From: Lucinisca nassula
Lineage: Eukaryota; Mollusca; Bivalvia; Lucinida; Lucinidae
Length of the DNA stretch: 64,000 nucleotides
Assembly: GCA_963580285.1 (NCBI GenBank)
Contig: OY757026.1
Span: 66,651,396-66,715,395 of the forward strand
Reading direction: 5' to 3'
The first letter of the stretch is position 1, and the number at the start of each line of letters is the position of its first letter. Under the pieces are notes generated by a model. It worked only from the letters and a program-made list of their open reading frames with translations, searched no databases and was not told where the DNA came from. Positions 48,601 to 61,129 of the stretch are shown here, piece by piece. The position numbers were made by a program, and so were the translations under genes.

Positions 48601-51600
48601 TTATGCAAAACATTTCATAATGATTTTCATAAACTTGGCAAGCCGTATAAGTTTCGATTCACTCTTAGAATTAAGTAATTCTTTATATTTTATAATATTT
48701 GGGCGTGTGTAGTAGTACTGACTAACCAAGGTTCGTCGTTCTGTTAGAAAAAAAGGACAGTCAAAAAGGTAATGAAATTCGTCGCCAATCTGTGATGCTT
48801 GACACAGTTGGCATTTCCTTTCAGCGAGCTCAAGATTATTCCAACGCCCTGTTTCAACGGGTAATTTGTGGTTTCCCGTCCTAAACCTTACCATAGTTTT
48901 TGCTAGAGAGCTATTCAAAACTTTAAAATAATTTTCAAGTAGCACGTTATCTTTAAAAAGTGAGTAATTTATACCTTTAGACGAATTTTGGAGCAGACCA
49001 TTCCATGTTTGGGAAAATTGGTCCTGAAGTACTTGTTTAACAATTTTACCCGTGGATAGTGGGATAGCATTTGATTGACCTAACCATATATCTTGTCGCC
49101 CAGCCTCGTTTAGTATTGTCTTAATGATATCAATCCACTTAAAATCATGATCAGTAGAGTCTCGCATATAGAGATAAATTTGATGTGAAAATTTTGATGT
49201 TTTACCGCGTAATATTCTGGTCCAAAAATTTAGCATCCTCTGCTTAATTATTATCTTGATGGGGTGTCTGCCAAACTCTGCGTACAGCATATATTTCGGG
49301 GTGCTTTTTCTTAAATTTCCAATTCTTCTGAGAAAATCTAGATGAACTCCCTCTAAAATTTCTGTGTTCTCATAACCAAAGATTTCACAGCCATATGTCA
49401 AAATCGGTAATATCGTATTGTCAAAAAGTTTGATTTGTAAGTCAACTGGCAAAATAAGATTGTTTGATCTAACAAAAAGTAAATGTAAAGCTTTCTTCGC
49501 TTGTTCAACTATATGTTTTTTGGCGTTTAGGAAACTTCCCGACTTCGAAAAAATAACACCTAGATATTTGTACTTGTCGTTTATAGCAATAATTTGGCCA
49601 CCTATATTAAATGACAAGTTCCTATTTGTTTTCGAGTTAAATATGACAACATTTGTTTTAGAGATATTTATCTTGAGTTTCCAGAGAACACAGTATTCAT
49701 GGAAATTATCCAGGGCTTTTTGAAAGTTTTCTTTGTCGTTGGAGAAAATAATGGTGTCATCTGCGTACAGGAGGACAAGTAATTTCAAATATACATGTAC
49801 TTCTTCTGATATTATTTCTAAGTCAATACTGTTAACCCCACCAGAGATTATGAAATTTTCCAGGTCATTCAGGTACATAGAAAATAACAGCGGGGATAAA
49901 TTTTCTCCTTGTCTAACACCGCACTGGCTGGGGAAAAATGCTGACGTTTCATCATTTATTTTTACACACGATTTAATATTTTCGTACATATTATAAACTA
50001 TTCTAAAAAATTTTCCGTTTATAGAGTTCACAAGAAGTTTCCGCCAGAGACCTCCTCGCCAAATTGAAACAAAGGCTTGCGAAAAGTCAATAAATGCGCA
50101 GAACAGCTTCTTTTTCGATACTTTCATAATTTCAATTAACGAGTTTAGAACGAAAATATGATCTGTTGTACCATAACCCTTTCGGAATCCAGCTTGATTT
50201 TCTAATAATTTTTCATTTTTGTCTAGAAATTCCGTTAGCCTGTTGTTTAAAATGGCAGTAAACAGTTTCCCAAGGCAGCTCAAAATAGTGATCGGTCTAA
50301 AATTTTCTACATTTTTTATATCGCCTTTATTTTTATAAATCGGTCTTATGGTACCCTCTAGCCAGAATGAAGGAATTATTCCAGAATCAAATACCGAATT
50401 AAAAAGTTTTTCATATATAGGCAGAAATATATGTTCAGTTGACTATATAAACTCATTCAAAATTTTGTCATCTCCTGGGCATTTTCCGTTTTTCAAATTT
50501 TTAATACCTTTACATATTTCTTCCGTGCAGATTCTTTTGTTTAAAATTTGATTTTCGTCACCGTTCGGTACTTCGTACGTTTCGTGCGGTTCATTGCTCT
50601 GATTTATATTTTTAAAATGTTCGTATAAGGAATTTAGCGGCGGGTAATTTTTATCATTCTTTTTGTCTAGGCTTTTAATGTATTTCCAATAGTCTTTTGG
50701 ATTTTTAGTCTGCATTTTTCTTAACTTATCTGTTTTATCTTTTCTATATTTATAGATAAATTTATTTATTGTCAATTTATATTGTTTTGAGCACAAGTCT
50801 AAATTTTGTTTAGTATCGTTACTTTTGTTGTGTTTGTAAATGTGTCTTGCTCTATGATATTTTTTCCGTGCAATTTTACATGCTGGGCCGAACCAGGGTT
50901 TATCAAATTTCCTTCTTGTATATTGTGGTCGCTTCGGTGCGAAGGCCTCAGACGAGGCATTCATAAATATTCGTGCTATGTCGCTTGTTATTTCATCTAT
51001 GCTATCAGCCGATGGCGACAATGTATCCAGTTTCTCGTGTACTGCCAAGATGTCTTCCGGGTATATACTGCTTATGAATTGGTCCCTATCCCTTTCAGAC
51101 CATTTGCATCGAGATGCAGCACCTATCGGAATGCTGTTATTTGATTTAGGGTTTAACGTGTTTATATTAAGAGACCAACTTAAAAGAGCATGCCCGTCGG
51201 AAAAGATAGGGTCCAATTCAATAACCTCAAACTGTTTCAAAAAAGCAAAACATTCGGCTGAGCATAATGTATAGTCTAAAACAGACGTATCTCGAAACGT
51301 TTTGTCCCCAACACCTTTGTCTTTGCCAACTCTACCATTTACAATAAAAAGGTTATTATATTTGCAAATATCTATAAGCCAGTATCCAGAATTATTAGTT
51401 TTAGTGTCCCTAGAGCTTCTGACAAGTGGAATACCCAAGTTTTCTATTATTTCCGTTTTATCCATACAACTAGCAATGTCCTCGTCAAGTTCAAACATAT
51501 CTGAAAAATACTGGTCCAATTGTACGTAGTCTTGCAACTTTGCAGTTCTTGCATTTATATCACCGGAAATAACAACATACTTGGTCGAGCTGCACACTGA

Positions 51601-51899
51601 CGATATCTCATTTTCGAGCTTCAACAGTTCATCGTCGTTATAAAATCGCGATTGGCATGGTGGCACATATACGATTCCGAGAACAACATTTTCTTCAGTG
51701 TCGGTCAGATGCTTATCTATGTTTACCCACATTATATAGTCGGAGTCAGAGGGCCGATATGTACAAAATTCAGATATTTCATCTTTAATAAGAAGAGCTA
51801 TACCTCCCGATCTACGAAATGCAAATTCTTTACGCGGCTGCGATAAACAGTTGAAGCCCGGAAGAGAGACAATATCAGTGTTATTAAGCTTCGTTTCTA
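48601..51899 (-). pseudogene. LINE ORF2: AP endonuclease (partial) and reverse transcriptase
   Basis: One continuous minus-strand frame runs from 51899 to the stop at 48601-48603, broken once by TAG at 50440-50442. N-terminal part: ETKLNN, SGDINART and VLDYTL...SDGHALL are endonuclease motifs. Then RT blocks: GDIKNVENFRPITILSCLGK, QAGFRKGYGTTDHIF, FIDFSQAF, GVRQGENLSPLLFSM and the catalytic YADDTIIF. The C-terminus has a CxxC...H....C zinc motif (KCQLCQASQIGDEFHYLFDC). In the family this protein nicks target DNA and copies its RNA. ORF1 is absent and the 5' end truncated, so the copy is dead, but with a single nonsense codon it is young. The exact LINE clade is not decided. Confidence 0.88.
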
Positions 51900-52984
51900 T
51901 ATAGAGGCAAATGATTATTTAATAATTTCTTTTTGTATATTTGCTTATTCAAAATGTTGCTTATGACAATCTTTCATAATCTTGCATTATCCCTGTCAGT
52001 TGTGAAATGGGTGGTGGTGGTGAATGGAAAGGCGGGGGTAAAGATATCCCGGCTGGGATATCTTAACCCCCGGGGGTAAAGCTAAACTGGCCAGGATATC
52101 TTTACCCCCACCCCAACTTTTGGGTATAAACTATTTTCTTAATGCCCAATTTCTTCTTATATGTAAGAGAAGCAAGATAGTGGACTCGATGTTTCACTTT
52201 AACATTTTTCGTTCCAATCATGACTCAGACTAATAGAACTACCCTTAGTAAGAAATATGACCATATTATAGAGACAAATGATTATTTAATAACTTCTTTT
52301 TTGTATATTTTCTTATTCAAAAAATGTTGCTTATGACAATCTTTCATTATCTTGCATTATCCCTGTCAGTTGTGAAATGGGTGGTGGTGGTGAGTGGAAA
52401 GGCGGGGGTAAAGATATCCCAGCTGGGATATCTTAACCCCCGGGGGTAAAGCTAAACTGGCAAGGTTATCTTTACCCCCACCCCAGCTTTTGGGTATAAA
52501 CTATTTTCTAAATGCCCAATTTCTTCTTATATGTAAGAGAAGCCAGATAGTGGACTCAATGTTTCACTTTAACATTTTTCGTTTCATTTGTGACTCGGAC
52601 AAATAGAACTACCCTTACTTAGTGAGAAATATGATCATATTATAGAGGCAAATGATTATTTAATCACTCCTTTTTGTATATTCTTCTAAATTATATTTCC
52701 GCAGGGAAAATAACAAATAGTCTATGAATTAAAAATCACTTTAATAAATTGTATATTTTCTTATTCAAAATGTCCCTTATGACAATCTTTCATAATCTTG
52801 CATTATCCCTGTCAAGTGTGAAATGGGTGGTGGTGAGTGGAAAGGCGGGGGTAAATATATCCTGGCTGGGATATCTTTATCCCCGGAGGTAAAGCTAAAC
52901 TGGCCAGGTTATCTTTACCCCCATCCCAACTTTTGGGTATAAACTAATTCTTAATGCCCAATTTCTTCTTATATGTAAGTGAAG

Positions 52985-53280
52985 CAAAAAAAAAAAAAAA
53001 AAAACAAGCATAATTAAACCATACAGCTTGCAAGAATATTTTTTTCACATCTTATACCATTGCTCATGGGTGGGGGTGAAGATTTCCTGGCTGGGATAGG
53101 GTGACCCCCCCCCCCCAACCACCACCCCCCAAAAAATCAAGACTTTGGAAAACCCAGACAAGCACACTTCTCAACAATGGAAGGTACTACTGATGTCCAA
53201 TGGTCTATGGTTGACATAACATTACCACAAGCTAGCTTGCATGAATCAGGATTTCACACCTCTACCATTGCTCATGGGTG
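52985..53280. other. Central spacer of the foldback element
   Basis: It starts with an A run of about 19 (52987-53004), then single-copy sequence and a C run (53106-53115). CTTGCAAGAATAT and GCTTGCATGAATCAGG flank it. Direct units lie to the left and inverted units to the right, so this is the loop of the fold. Confidence 0.65.
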
Positions 53281-54854
53281 GGGGTAAAGATATCCCAGCC
53301 AGGATATCTTTACCCCTGCCTTTCCACTCACCACCACCCATTTCACAACTGACAGGGATAATGCAAGATTATGAAAGATTGTCATAAGGGACATGTTGAA
53401 AATTAAACTATACAAAAAGAAGTTATTACATAATCATTTGCCTCTATAATATGGTCATATTTCTTACTTAGGGTAGTTCTATTAGTCCGAGTCAAGATTG
53501 AAACGAAAAATGTTAAAGTGAAACATCGAGTCCACTATCTTGCTTTTCTTACATGTAAGAAGAAATTGGGCAATTAGAAAATAGTTTATACCCAAAAGTT
53601 GAGGTGGGGGTAAAGATATCCTGGCCAGTTTAGCTTTACCACCCCCCCTTTCCACTCACCACCACCACCACCCATTTCACAACTGACAGGGGTAATGCAA
53701 CATTATGAAAGATTGTCATAAGCAACATTTTGAATAAGAAAATATACAAAAAGAAGTTATTAAATAATCATTTGCCTCTATAATATGGTCATATTTCTTA
53801 CTAAGGGTAGTTCTAATAGTCCGAATCACGATTGAAACGAAAAATGTTAAAGTGAAACATCGAGTCCACTATCTTGCTTCTCTTACATATAAGAAGAAAT
53901 TGGGCATTTAGAAAATAGTTTATACCCAAAAGTTGGCGTGGGGTTAAAGATATCCTGGCCAGTTTAGCTTTACCCCCAGCCGGGATATCTTTACCCCCGC
54001 CTTTGCACTCACCACCACCACTGACAGGGATAATGCAAGATTCTGAAAGATTGTCATAAGGGACATTTTGAATAAGAAAATATACAAAAAGAAGTTATTA
54101 AATAATCATTTGCCCCTATAATGTGGTCATATTTCTTATTAAGGGTAGTTCTATTAGTCTGAGTCATGATTGAAATGAAAAATGTTTAAGTGAAACATCG
54201 AGTCCACTATCTCGCTTCTCTTACATATAAGAAGAAATTGGGCATTTAGAAAATAGTTTATACCCAAAAGTTGGGGTGGGGGTAAAGATATCCTGGCCAG
54301 TTTAGCTTTACCCCCGGGGGTAAAGATATCCCAGCCGGGATATCCTTACCCCCGCCTTTCCACTCACCACCACCACCCATTTCACAACTGACAGGGATAA
54401 TGCAAGATTCTGAAAGATTGTCATAAGGGACATTTTGAATAAGAAAATATACAAAAAAGAAGTTATTAAATAATCATTTGCCCATATAATGTGGTCATAT
54501 TTCTTACTAAGGGTAGTTCTTTTAGTCTGAGTCATGATTGAAACGAAAAATGTTAAAGTGAAACATCTAGTCCACTATCTTGCTTCTTTTATATATAAGA
54601 AGAAATTGGGCATTAAGAAAATAGTTTATACCCAAAAGTTGGGGTCGGGGTAAAGATATCCTGGCCAGTTTAGCTTTACCCCCGGGGGTAAAGATATCCT
54701 GGCCAGTTTAGCTTTACCCCCGGGGGTGAAGATATCCAGGGTGGGGGTAAAGATATCCCGGGATATCCTTACCCCCGGGGGTAAAGCTACCCCTGAGTAG
54801 CTTTACCCCCGGGGGTAAAGCTACCCAGGGGTCAAGATAAACTGGGACACCGGT

Positions 54855-56032
54855 ATTATTTTGTAATTCAATTTATTCAAATGCATCTTACCAAATTTTT
54901 TACAATTCACTACGCGAGATCTATCCTTTTAAACCTTTCCTTTCTCATGTTACTACCACGCTGCATTTGTATGTGTATCATCATTGCTGGTGGGTCGCGC
55001 ACCACAAAGAAGAAACCTCATCTGTATATGTTTGTACTGTGTATGTGTCACTTTTTCATGCTCCTTCACTCTGCACATCAATGAAAGATGCATTTTGCAT
55101 ACGTTATTAGATAAGTAACTTGTCATTTCATGTTACCCCAAAGCTATTTTATGTTACACCAATGTTAACAGAATTGGATACTTATCACGAAGTTCTGAAG
55201 TGTTCGTCATCATCTAACACAGCTTTATTCTTTATTAGTTTATAAAATCCAATGTTCTCTCTGAAACTTATCACCTCAATAATTTCTTACCATAATCGTG
55301 GATCTCATATTTAGCAAAGGATCTCCTGTTTTCAGAGCCAAGCTTTTATTTAAGCAAACGTTTTCGGCCTCCCTTGTCTGTAGGGAATAAAATATACAGA
55401 TCACTTTCCTTCTGTAGTGAATGGGGATGAAATTCCTTGTTGAAACAGGAGCCACTTGTTTGCCGTGAGTGGCGTCTCGTATGCTGGAAGAAGGGGTCCT
55501 GATGATTGAGAAAAGCCCAGGGATCTCCAGCTTTTCAACACATCATTTTGGCCCATATTTCAGATAGAAGAGGGGTTTGGGCTAGATCCGGCCTGAATCA
55601 ATCGGCTCAGTCGTGCCAAGCTCTAGAATCGCACAGCTTGTCCTTATCTTCCTTCTTTCTTTTTTACGTATCTTTATGGTACAAACCGGGTGTAATTTTG
55701 TCTTATTCCTCTATCTTTGAGTGTTATTTGATGGGCGGCGGCTGATTGATCAATCGGTGGGCTTGTACTGGGGAATTTCAGCAGAAGCTTCTGTGAGGGA
55801 GAGAATACGGGTGGGGATGGGTCCCAACTGTTCCTCATTTTTTCATTGAAATCTGGGTGCATAGTTGGGAATCATAAAACAGAAGTGGAGCGGAAGGACC
55901 CTGGTCCTGTCATCGAGTATAATAGCAATGTAGCCTTGGCGTTGGAAATAGGAGATCCATTTCCATTAAACGTCCCCTTGTAGGGCTCCAAGGAGGGTGG
56001 GGCGCATAGCTATCGAATCATAATTTTTCACC
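54855..56032 (+). other. LINE 5' UTR, right part
   Basis: No recognised coding sequence. It joins logically to 45371-45553 if the foldback is removed, giving a 5' UTR of about 1.36 kb. CTCCAAGGAGGGTGGGGCGC lies shortly before the ORF1 start. The region is free of the MITE families seen elsewhere. Confidence 0.55.
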
Positions 56033-57310
56033 ATGGCATCAAACGCTAGGAAAAGAGCATTTTTGGATTTATCAAATGACGACCCGGAACCGACTACTTT
56101 CAATTTCAAAGCCAATGACAATTTTGCTCGATTTTTAGTGATTTCGAGTAAGGATGAATAGGCCGTTACCACTCTTTCACCGTTCGTAATTGAAAAACAA
56201 ATTGAATCTTTAATAGGCACTCCAAAAAACGTTAAAAAATTGAAAAATGGAACCCTTTTAGTTGAAACGAATCGTAAAACGCAAACTGAAAATCTACTCA
56301 AAATTAACAAATTCTTTAATATGAATGTCTCTGTCACGGAACATAAACCATTGAACTCATGTAAAGGCATTATCCGTGACAGAATGTTGAAACAGGAAAC
56401 AGAAGCCAGCATTGTCGAATACCTTAAGGATCAAGGAGTAACTGCCTGTAAACGCTTCAAAATCAAAAAAGACGGAAATCTAATAGAAACAAACACTCTC
56501 CTACTAACTTTTAATTCAACATCCTTACCGAAATCACTAAAGATCTTTTACAGAATAATACCGGTTGACGTCTATGTACCAAATCCTCTGCGTTGTTTCA
56601 ACTGTCAGAGGTTTGGTCATCATGAAAACGACTGCACTGTCCCTGATGGATCTGTTTGTGAAAAATGCGGTGGAACCGATCACCACACCCTTAACTGTAA
56701 GAATCCTCCAAAGTGTGTGAACTGTGGCAAAAACCATGTATCAAAGTCAAATGTCTGTGAAGTTTGGAAATCAGAAAAAGAAATTATGAAAATTAAAGTA
56801 ACACAAAACGTAACATATTTAGAAGCAAAGAAAATTCACGAAAATAAACCAGAAACAACATTCGCAAAAGTTGTACAGTCCCTTGCCAGCAAACCTGAAA
56901 CCAAAGAAACATCTACACAGTTCAACGAAAAAGATTTTGAAATTAAACCCCATTCTAAAGTCATTACCTCTTCTGTTAAACCCAAAACCACATCGTCACA
57001 ACCTACATCGTCACAACCTACTACATCGTCACAACCTACATCTACTCATCATTCAAGATCAGAATCTAGACAAACTTCACAGACCAGTTCACAACCTAAC
57101 GGCAAGCATTCTAACAGATCTCACTCCCGATCCACATCAGGGACAGCAGATCAAAAAGAAAAGAACGGCAAAGAAAAGCATAAAGGATCAAACCCGAACA
57201 GTAAAGGGGCGTCGGCTGATCCAGTAAAACTGGTTAATCAGTACGGCACCCTTGAGGACATGGAGTTGGACGTTGATCCCTCCACGTTCTCAAAGAATAA
57301 TAAAAGATAA
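56033..57310 (+). pseudogene. LINE ORF1: CCHC zinc-knuckle nucleic-acid-binding protein
   Basis: ATG at 56033 (context ACCATGG) opens a 425-codon frame closed at 57310, interrupted once by TAG at 56159-56161. About residues 180-240 hold knuckles CFNCQRFGHHENDC, CEKCGGTDHHTLNC and CVNCGKNHVSKSNVC, as in gag-like ORF1 proteins of jockey and I-type LINEs. The C-terminal part is Ser/Thr/Gln-rich with TSSQPTSSQPTTSSQPTS repeats, then basic. In the family it coats the element RNA and helps nuclear delivery. The stop makes this copy non-functional unless read through. Confidence 0.85.
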
Positions 57311-57350
57311 AGGATTAAATTCCTTGTTTTAATCTTCTCTCCATTCAACC

Positions 57351-60300
57351 ATGGATAAGAAGTCAATAATTCAATGGAATTGTCGAGGACTGAAAGCCAA
57401 TTTTAACGAACTTTTAATTTTAACTACACTTTTTTCTCCTACTGTCATTTGTCTCCAAGAAACTTTTTTGAAAACTACAGATAATATTAATTTCAAAGGT
57501 TACACTATGTACAATTAATCAGAAGGCATCAGGAGGTACATCAATCCTGGTAAAATCTGACATTCCTCATAGGAAAATAGATGTAAACACTAACTTACAA
57601 GCTGTTGCTGTAAACGTCACTTTATCCAAATCCATAACGATTTGTTCTGTTTACCTTCCACCACACTATAATTTTTCTAAACAAGAATTAGAAAATTTAA
57701 TAAATCAATTACCTAGTCCTTATATATTATTAGGAGATTTTAATAGTCACAGCAAATTATGGGGTTGCTCGGATACAAATGACAAGGGAGAAATCATAGA
57801 AAATTTTATTGCTGAAAATGATTTATGTTTATTTAACGATAAACAACCAACATATCTTCATTCTCCCACAAAAAATTATTTTGCTTTAGATCTTTCAATT
57901 TGCTCTCCAAATATTTATATGGATTTTGATTGGTCTGTTGTGGACGATCTCCATGGGAGCGATCATTTTCCGATAGTAATTGAAGAAATTGCATCGACCC
58001 ATGAGGATCGTCACCCCAGATGGAATTTGAGTAAAGCAAATTGGGAAAATTTTAATCAATTATGTGATGAAAAACTTGACCCTGAACTTTTTAAAACTGC
58101 AAGTGATATACAAGATTTTACTGATGAATTGATTTATATTGCTGAAAAATGTATTCCTAAATCCTCGACTTTTTCAAAAAGAAACCGACCTTGGTTTAAT
58201 GATGAAGTTAAAACTTCAATCAATAAAAGAAAATCTGCATTACGAAAATTCAATAAACAACCAACAAAAGAAAATCTTATCCATGCCAAACATATGCGAG
58301 CTAAAGCTCGCAAAACAATAAAATCGGCCAAAAAAGCATCTTGGCAGCAATACGTCTCCAAACTGGATACCAGAACACCAACTAAGAAAATATGGGACAT
58401 GATTCGAAAAATTAGTGGCAAAAACAAATCAAATAAACATGTCCATATCAAATCGAACGGAAATATATGTTCAACGACTAAGGACATTTCCAATGCCTTG
58501 GGGGAAAATTTTCAGAAAAACTCCTCTAGCTCAAATTATTCAGAAAATTTCCAAAATATTAAACAAGAACAAGAGAAAAATGATTTAAATTTTTCCTCAT
58601 TAAATCATGAAAAATATAATTTACCTTTCACTACTAAAGAATTATTAGATGCTCTCCATAAATCTCATGATACTGCTGTTGGTCCTGACGACATACACTA
58701 TCAAATTTTGAAACATTTACCCAACAAGGCATTGGAAACACTATTAAATATTCTGAATGACATTTGGATCACTGGAAAATTTCCTGAAAACTGGAGAAAA
58801 GCTACCATTATTCCTATTCCGAAACCTAATAAAGATCATACTGAAGCCACTAATTATAGACCTATTGCTTTGACAAGTTGCTTATGTAAAACAATGGAGA
58901 GAATGATTAATGATAGGCTGGTTTGGTTCTTAGAATCAAATCAGCTTATCACTAAATTTCAAGCTGGTTTTAGAAAAAAAACAGCTCTACTAATGATCAT
59001 TTGATTCGCTTAGAATCATTTATACGTGATGCCTTTATCAAAAAAGAACATGTCGTAGCTGTATTCTTTGACCTAGAAAAGGCTTATGATACGACTTGGA
59101 AATATGGCATCATGAAAGATTTACACAACTTGGGCCTTAAAGGCCGATTGCCACTTTTTGTTCAAAATTTCTTGTCCGATCGAACATTTAATGTTCGCAT
59201 AGGAAATACATTATCGGACACATTTGATCAAGAACAAGGTGTACCACAAGGTAGTATTTTATCACCAACCTTGTTCAGCATAAAAATTAATAATATCGTT
59301 AAATGTGTTAAAGACCCAGATTGTTCGCTTTTTGTTGACGATTTTGGAATTTTTTATCGTTCCAAAAATATGGAAACCATTGAATTTAAACTCCAAAGGG
59401 GTTTAAATAATATAGAAACTTGGGCAACAGAAAATGGTTTTAAATTTTCTAAAACAAAAACCCAGTGTGTTCATTTCTGCCAAATTCGAAAGTTGCATTT
59501 AGATCCAGTTTTAACAATATATGGCAGTCCAATTCCAGTCGTCACTGAGGCGAAGTTTTTGGGTCTTTTATTTGATAGCAAATTGTCTTTTATTCCCCAT
59601 ATCAAAGCTTTGAAAGCTAAATGTTTAAAAGCTCTTGATATTCTTAAAGTCCTGTCCAGTTCCGACTGGGGAGGAGATCGCACTGTTCTTTTAAATCTTT
59701 ATAGATCATTAATTCGTTCCAAATTGGACTATGGTTCCATAGTCTATGGATCTGCTAGGAAATCTTATTTAAAATCTTTGGATACTATACATCATCAAGG
59801 TTTACGTTTAGCACTGGGTGCCTTTCGTACTTCACCTGTGGAAAGTCTTTATGCTGAATCAAATGAACCATCGCTTTATATTAGATGAGAGAAATTGTCT
59901 CTCCAATATATTACTAAGTTAGCCGCAAATCCACGTAATTCAGCATATGACACTGTTTTTAACCCTAACTATGAAAGATTTTATAATATTAAACCATCTG
60001 CTATTAAACCTCTTGGCTTAAGAATACGACCTTTAATTAAAGAGGCCAATATTAATGTCCAAAATATTCAATCGTTCTCATTACCATCAAAAGAACCATG
60101 GACATTAAATCATCCAAAGATCATTTTAGACTTACATAAAAATAAGAAGTCCGAAGTTGATTCACATATTTTTAAAAACGAATTTTTAGAAATCAAATCC
60201 AATTTTAAACAACACATTTCCATTTACACTGACGGTTCGAAACAAGATGAGAAAGTTGCTTGTTCTGTCATTAGTCCGAATTTCACCGACAGCATTAGAT

Positions 60301-61014
60301 TACCCGATAATAGCTCTATTTTTACCGCTGAAGCAAAAGCAATCGATATTGCACTCTATTATATTCGAGACCAGTCCGAAAAACATTTTATCATCTATTC
60401 AGATTCTCTTTCTGTATTGAAAGCTCTCAAAGATCAACAGCATAGAAACCCCTTAATTCAACAAATTTTACGAAAATATCATTTTCTTTCCACCTCGAAG
60501 GAGATCATTTTTTGCTGGCTTCCCAGTCACGTTAATATCCGTGGGAATGAGTTAGCCGACTTAGAAGCTAAATCTGCTTTATCGTTAAACATAACAAATT
60601 TAAAAATCCCTTTCTCAGATTTTAAATCCAACATTAATAAGTATATAAAGAATAAATGTCAATCTATTTGGGAAAACGAAATTAACAATAAATTGAATAA
60701 AATACAACCTAACTTTTCTAGCAAATGCTCTTTTACAAATTATAAAAGAAAAGATCAGACAAAGATCACTAGATGCCGTATTGGACATACAAGACTCACT
60801 CATTCCTACATTTTAAAAAACGAACAAGCACCTTTCTGTATATCTTGCAACGAACCGTTCACAGTGAAACATTTTCTCATTTCATGTGTAGAATTTCATC
60901 ATATACGAAAAAAAATATTTTAATGTTTCAACGATGAAAGAACTTTTTAATGACATACAATCTTACCAAATAATCAATTTTCTTAAAGAAACCGGACTTT
61001 TTAACAAACTGTAA
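57351..61014 (+). pseudogene. LINE ORF2: AP endonuclease, reverse transcriptase, RNase H
   Basis: ATG at 57351 begins MDKKSIIQWNCRGLKANF and CLQETFLK (endonuclease). A one-base shift near 57510 changes frame; then LGDFNSHSKLWG and LHGSDHFPIV complete the endonuclease. RT follows: NYRPIALTSCLCKTMERMI, QAGFRKK, a second shift in an A run near 58976, VFFDLEKAYDTTW, GVPQGSILSPTLFSI and catalytic FVDDFGIF. TGA at 59886 interrupts. RNase H has YTDGSKQD, TAEAKAID, YSDSLSVL and HVNIRGNELADLEAK. A third shift in an A run near 60915 precedes the true stop at 61012-61014. All domains of an I-superfamily LINE are present in order. The four lesions disable it. Confidence 0.87.
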
Positions 61015-61019
61015 TTAAG

Positions 61020-61129
61020 AGATTAATTTTTAACCTTACTTTATTTTATGCATAATATAAATTTTTTAGACGCTATATGCCCTATTAGGGTTGAGCGTCT
61101 TTAAATAAACCATCCATCCATCCATCCAT
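61020..61129 (+). other. LINE 3' UTR: stem-loop and (CATC)n tail
   Basis: AGACGCT (61069) and AGCGTCT form a stem around ATGCCCTATTAGGGTTG, which itself contains CCCTATTAGGG. TTTAAATAAA and five CATC units follow. A 3' stem-loop plus short repeat is a usual recognition signal for the element's own RT. Confidence 0.7.

Larger units (their letters stand above)
46915..51899 (-). mobile_element. 5'-truncated APE-type LINE, minus strand
   Basis: It splits one foldback unit, with TATAGA on both sides (46909-46914, 51900-51905). The 3' end is at the left: on the minus strand GAGAGAAATAAAAGTGTTTG then (TCTG)n. The coding region runs from 51899 to 48601. The 5' end starts inside the endonuclease at ETKLNN, so ORF1 and the endonuclease N-terminus are missing. 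Its 3' region (46915-48600) holds further inserts. Confidence 0.82.
45560..54848. mobile_element. Foldback-like element with inverted subrepeat arrays
   Basis: The ends GTAACAGTTTATCTTTACCC and GGGGTCAAGATAAACTGGGAC are inverted; ACCGGT lies on both flanks (45554-45559, 54849-54854). Direct units of 330-380 bp occupy 45725-46914 and 51906-52975, and inverted units 53280-54700. Each has CAACTTTTGGGTATAAACTA, GATAGTGGACTCGATGTTTC, GACAATCTTTCATAATCTTG and TGAAATGGGTGGTGGTGG. Unit borders and ends are packed with GGGGGTAAAGATATCCC-type palindromes. No transposase was seen. It resembles FB/TU foldback elements in layout only. Confidence 0.78.
45371..61129 (+). mobile_element. I/Nimb-like LINE with nested insertions, 15.8 kb in all
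   Basis: It is bounded by a 13-bp target duplication (TCTACCTTATATA) inside a D MITE. The right end has a short stem AGACGCT / AGCGTCT, then TTTAAATAAA and (CATC)n (61111-61130), typical of a microsatellite-tailed LINE. Without the foldback insert the element is about 6.5 kb: 5' UTR (45371-45553 and 54855-56032), ORF1 and ORF2. The intact left boundary suggests a full-length insertion. Family: APE endonuclease, RT and RNase H in ORF2 with a CCHC ORF1 fits the I superfamily. Confidence 0.82.

Noticed and set aside
49418..51846. Plus-strand frames of 60-112 residues opposite the LINE
   Set aside because: They are antisense shadows of the minus-strand endonuclease and RT frame.
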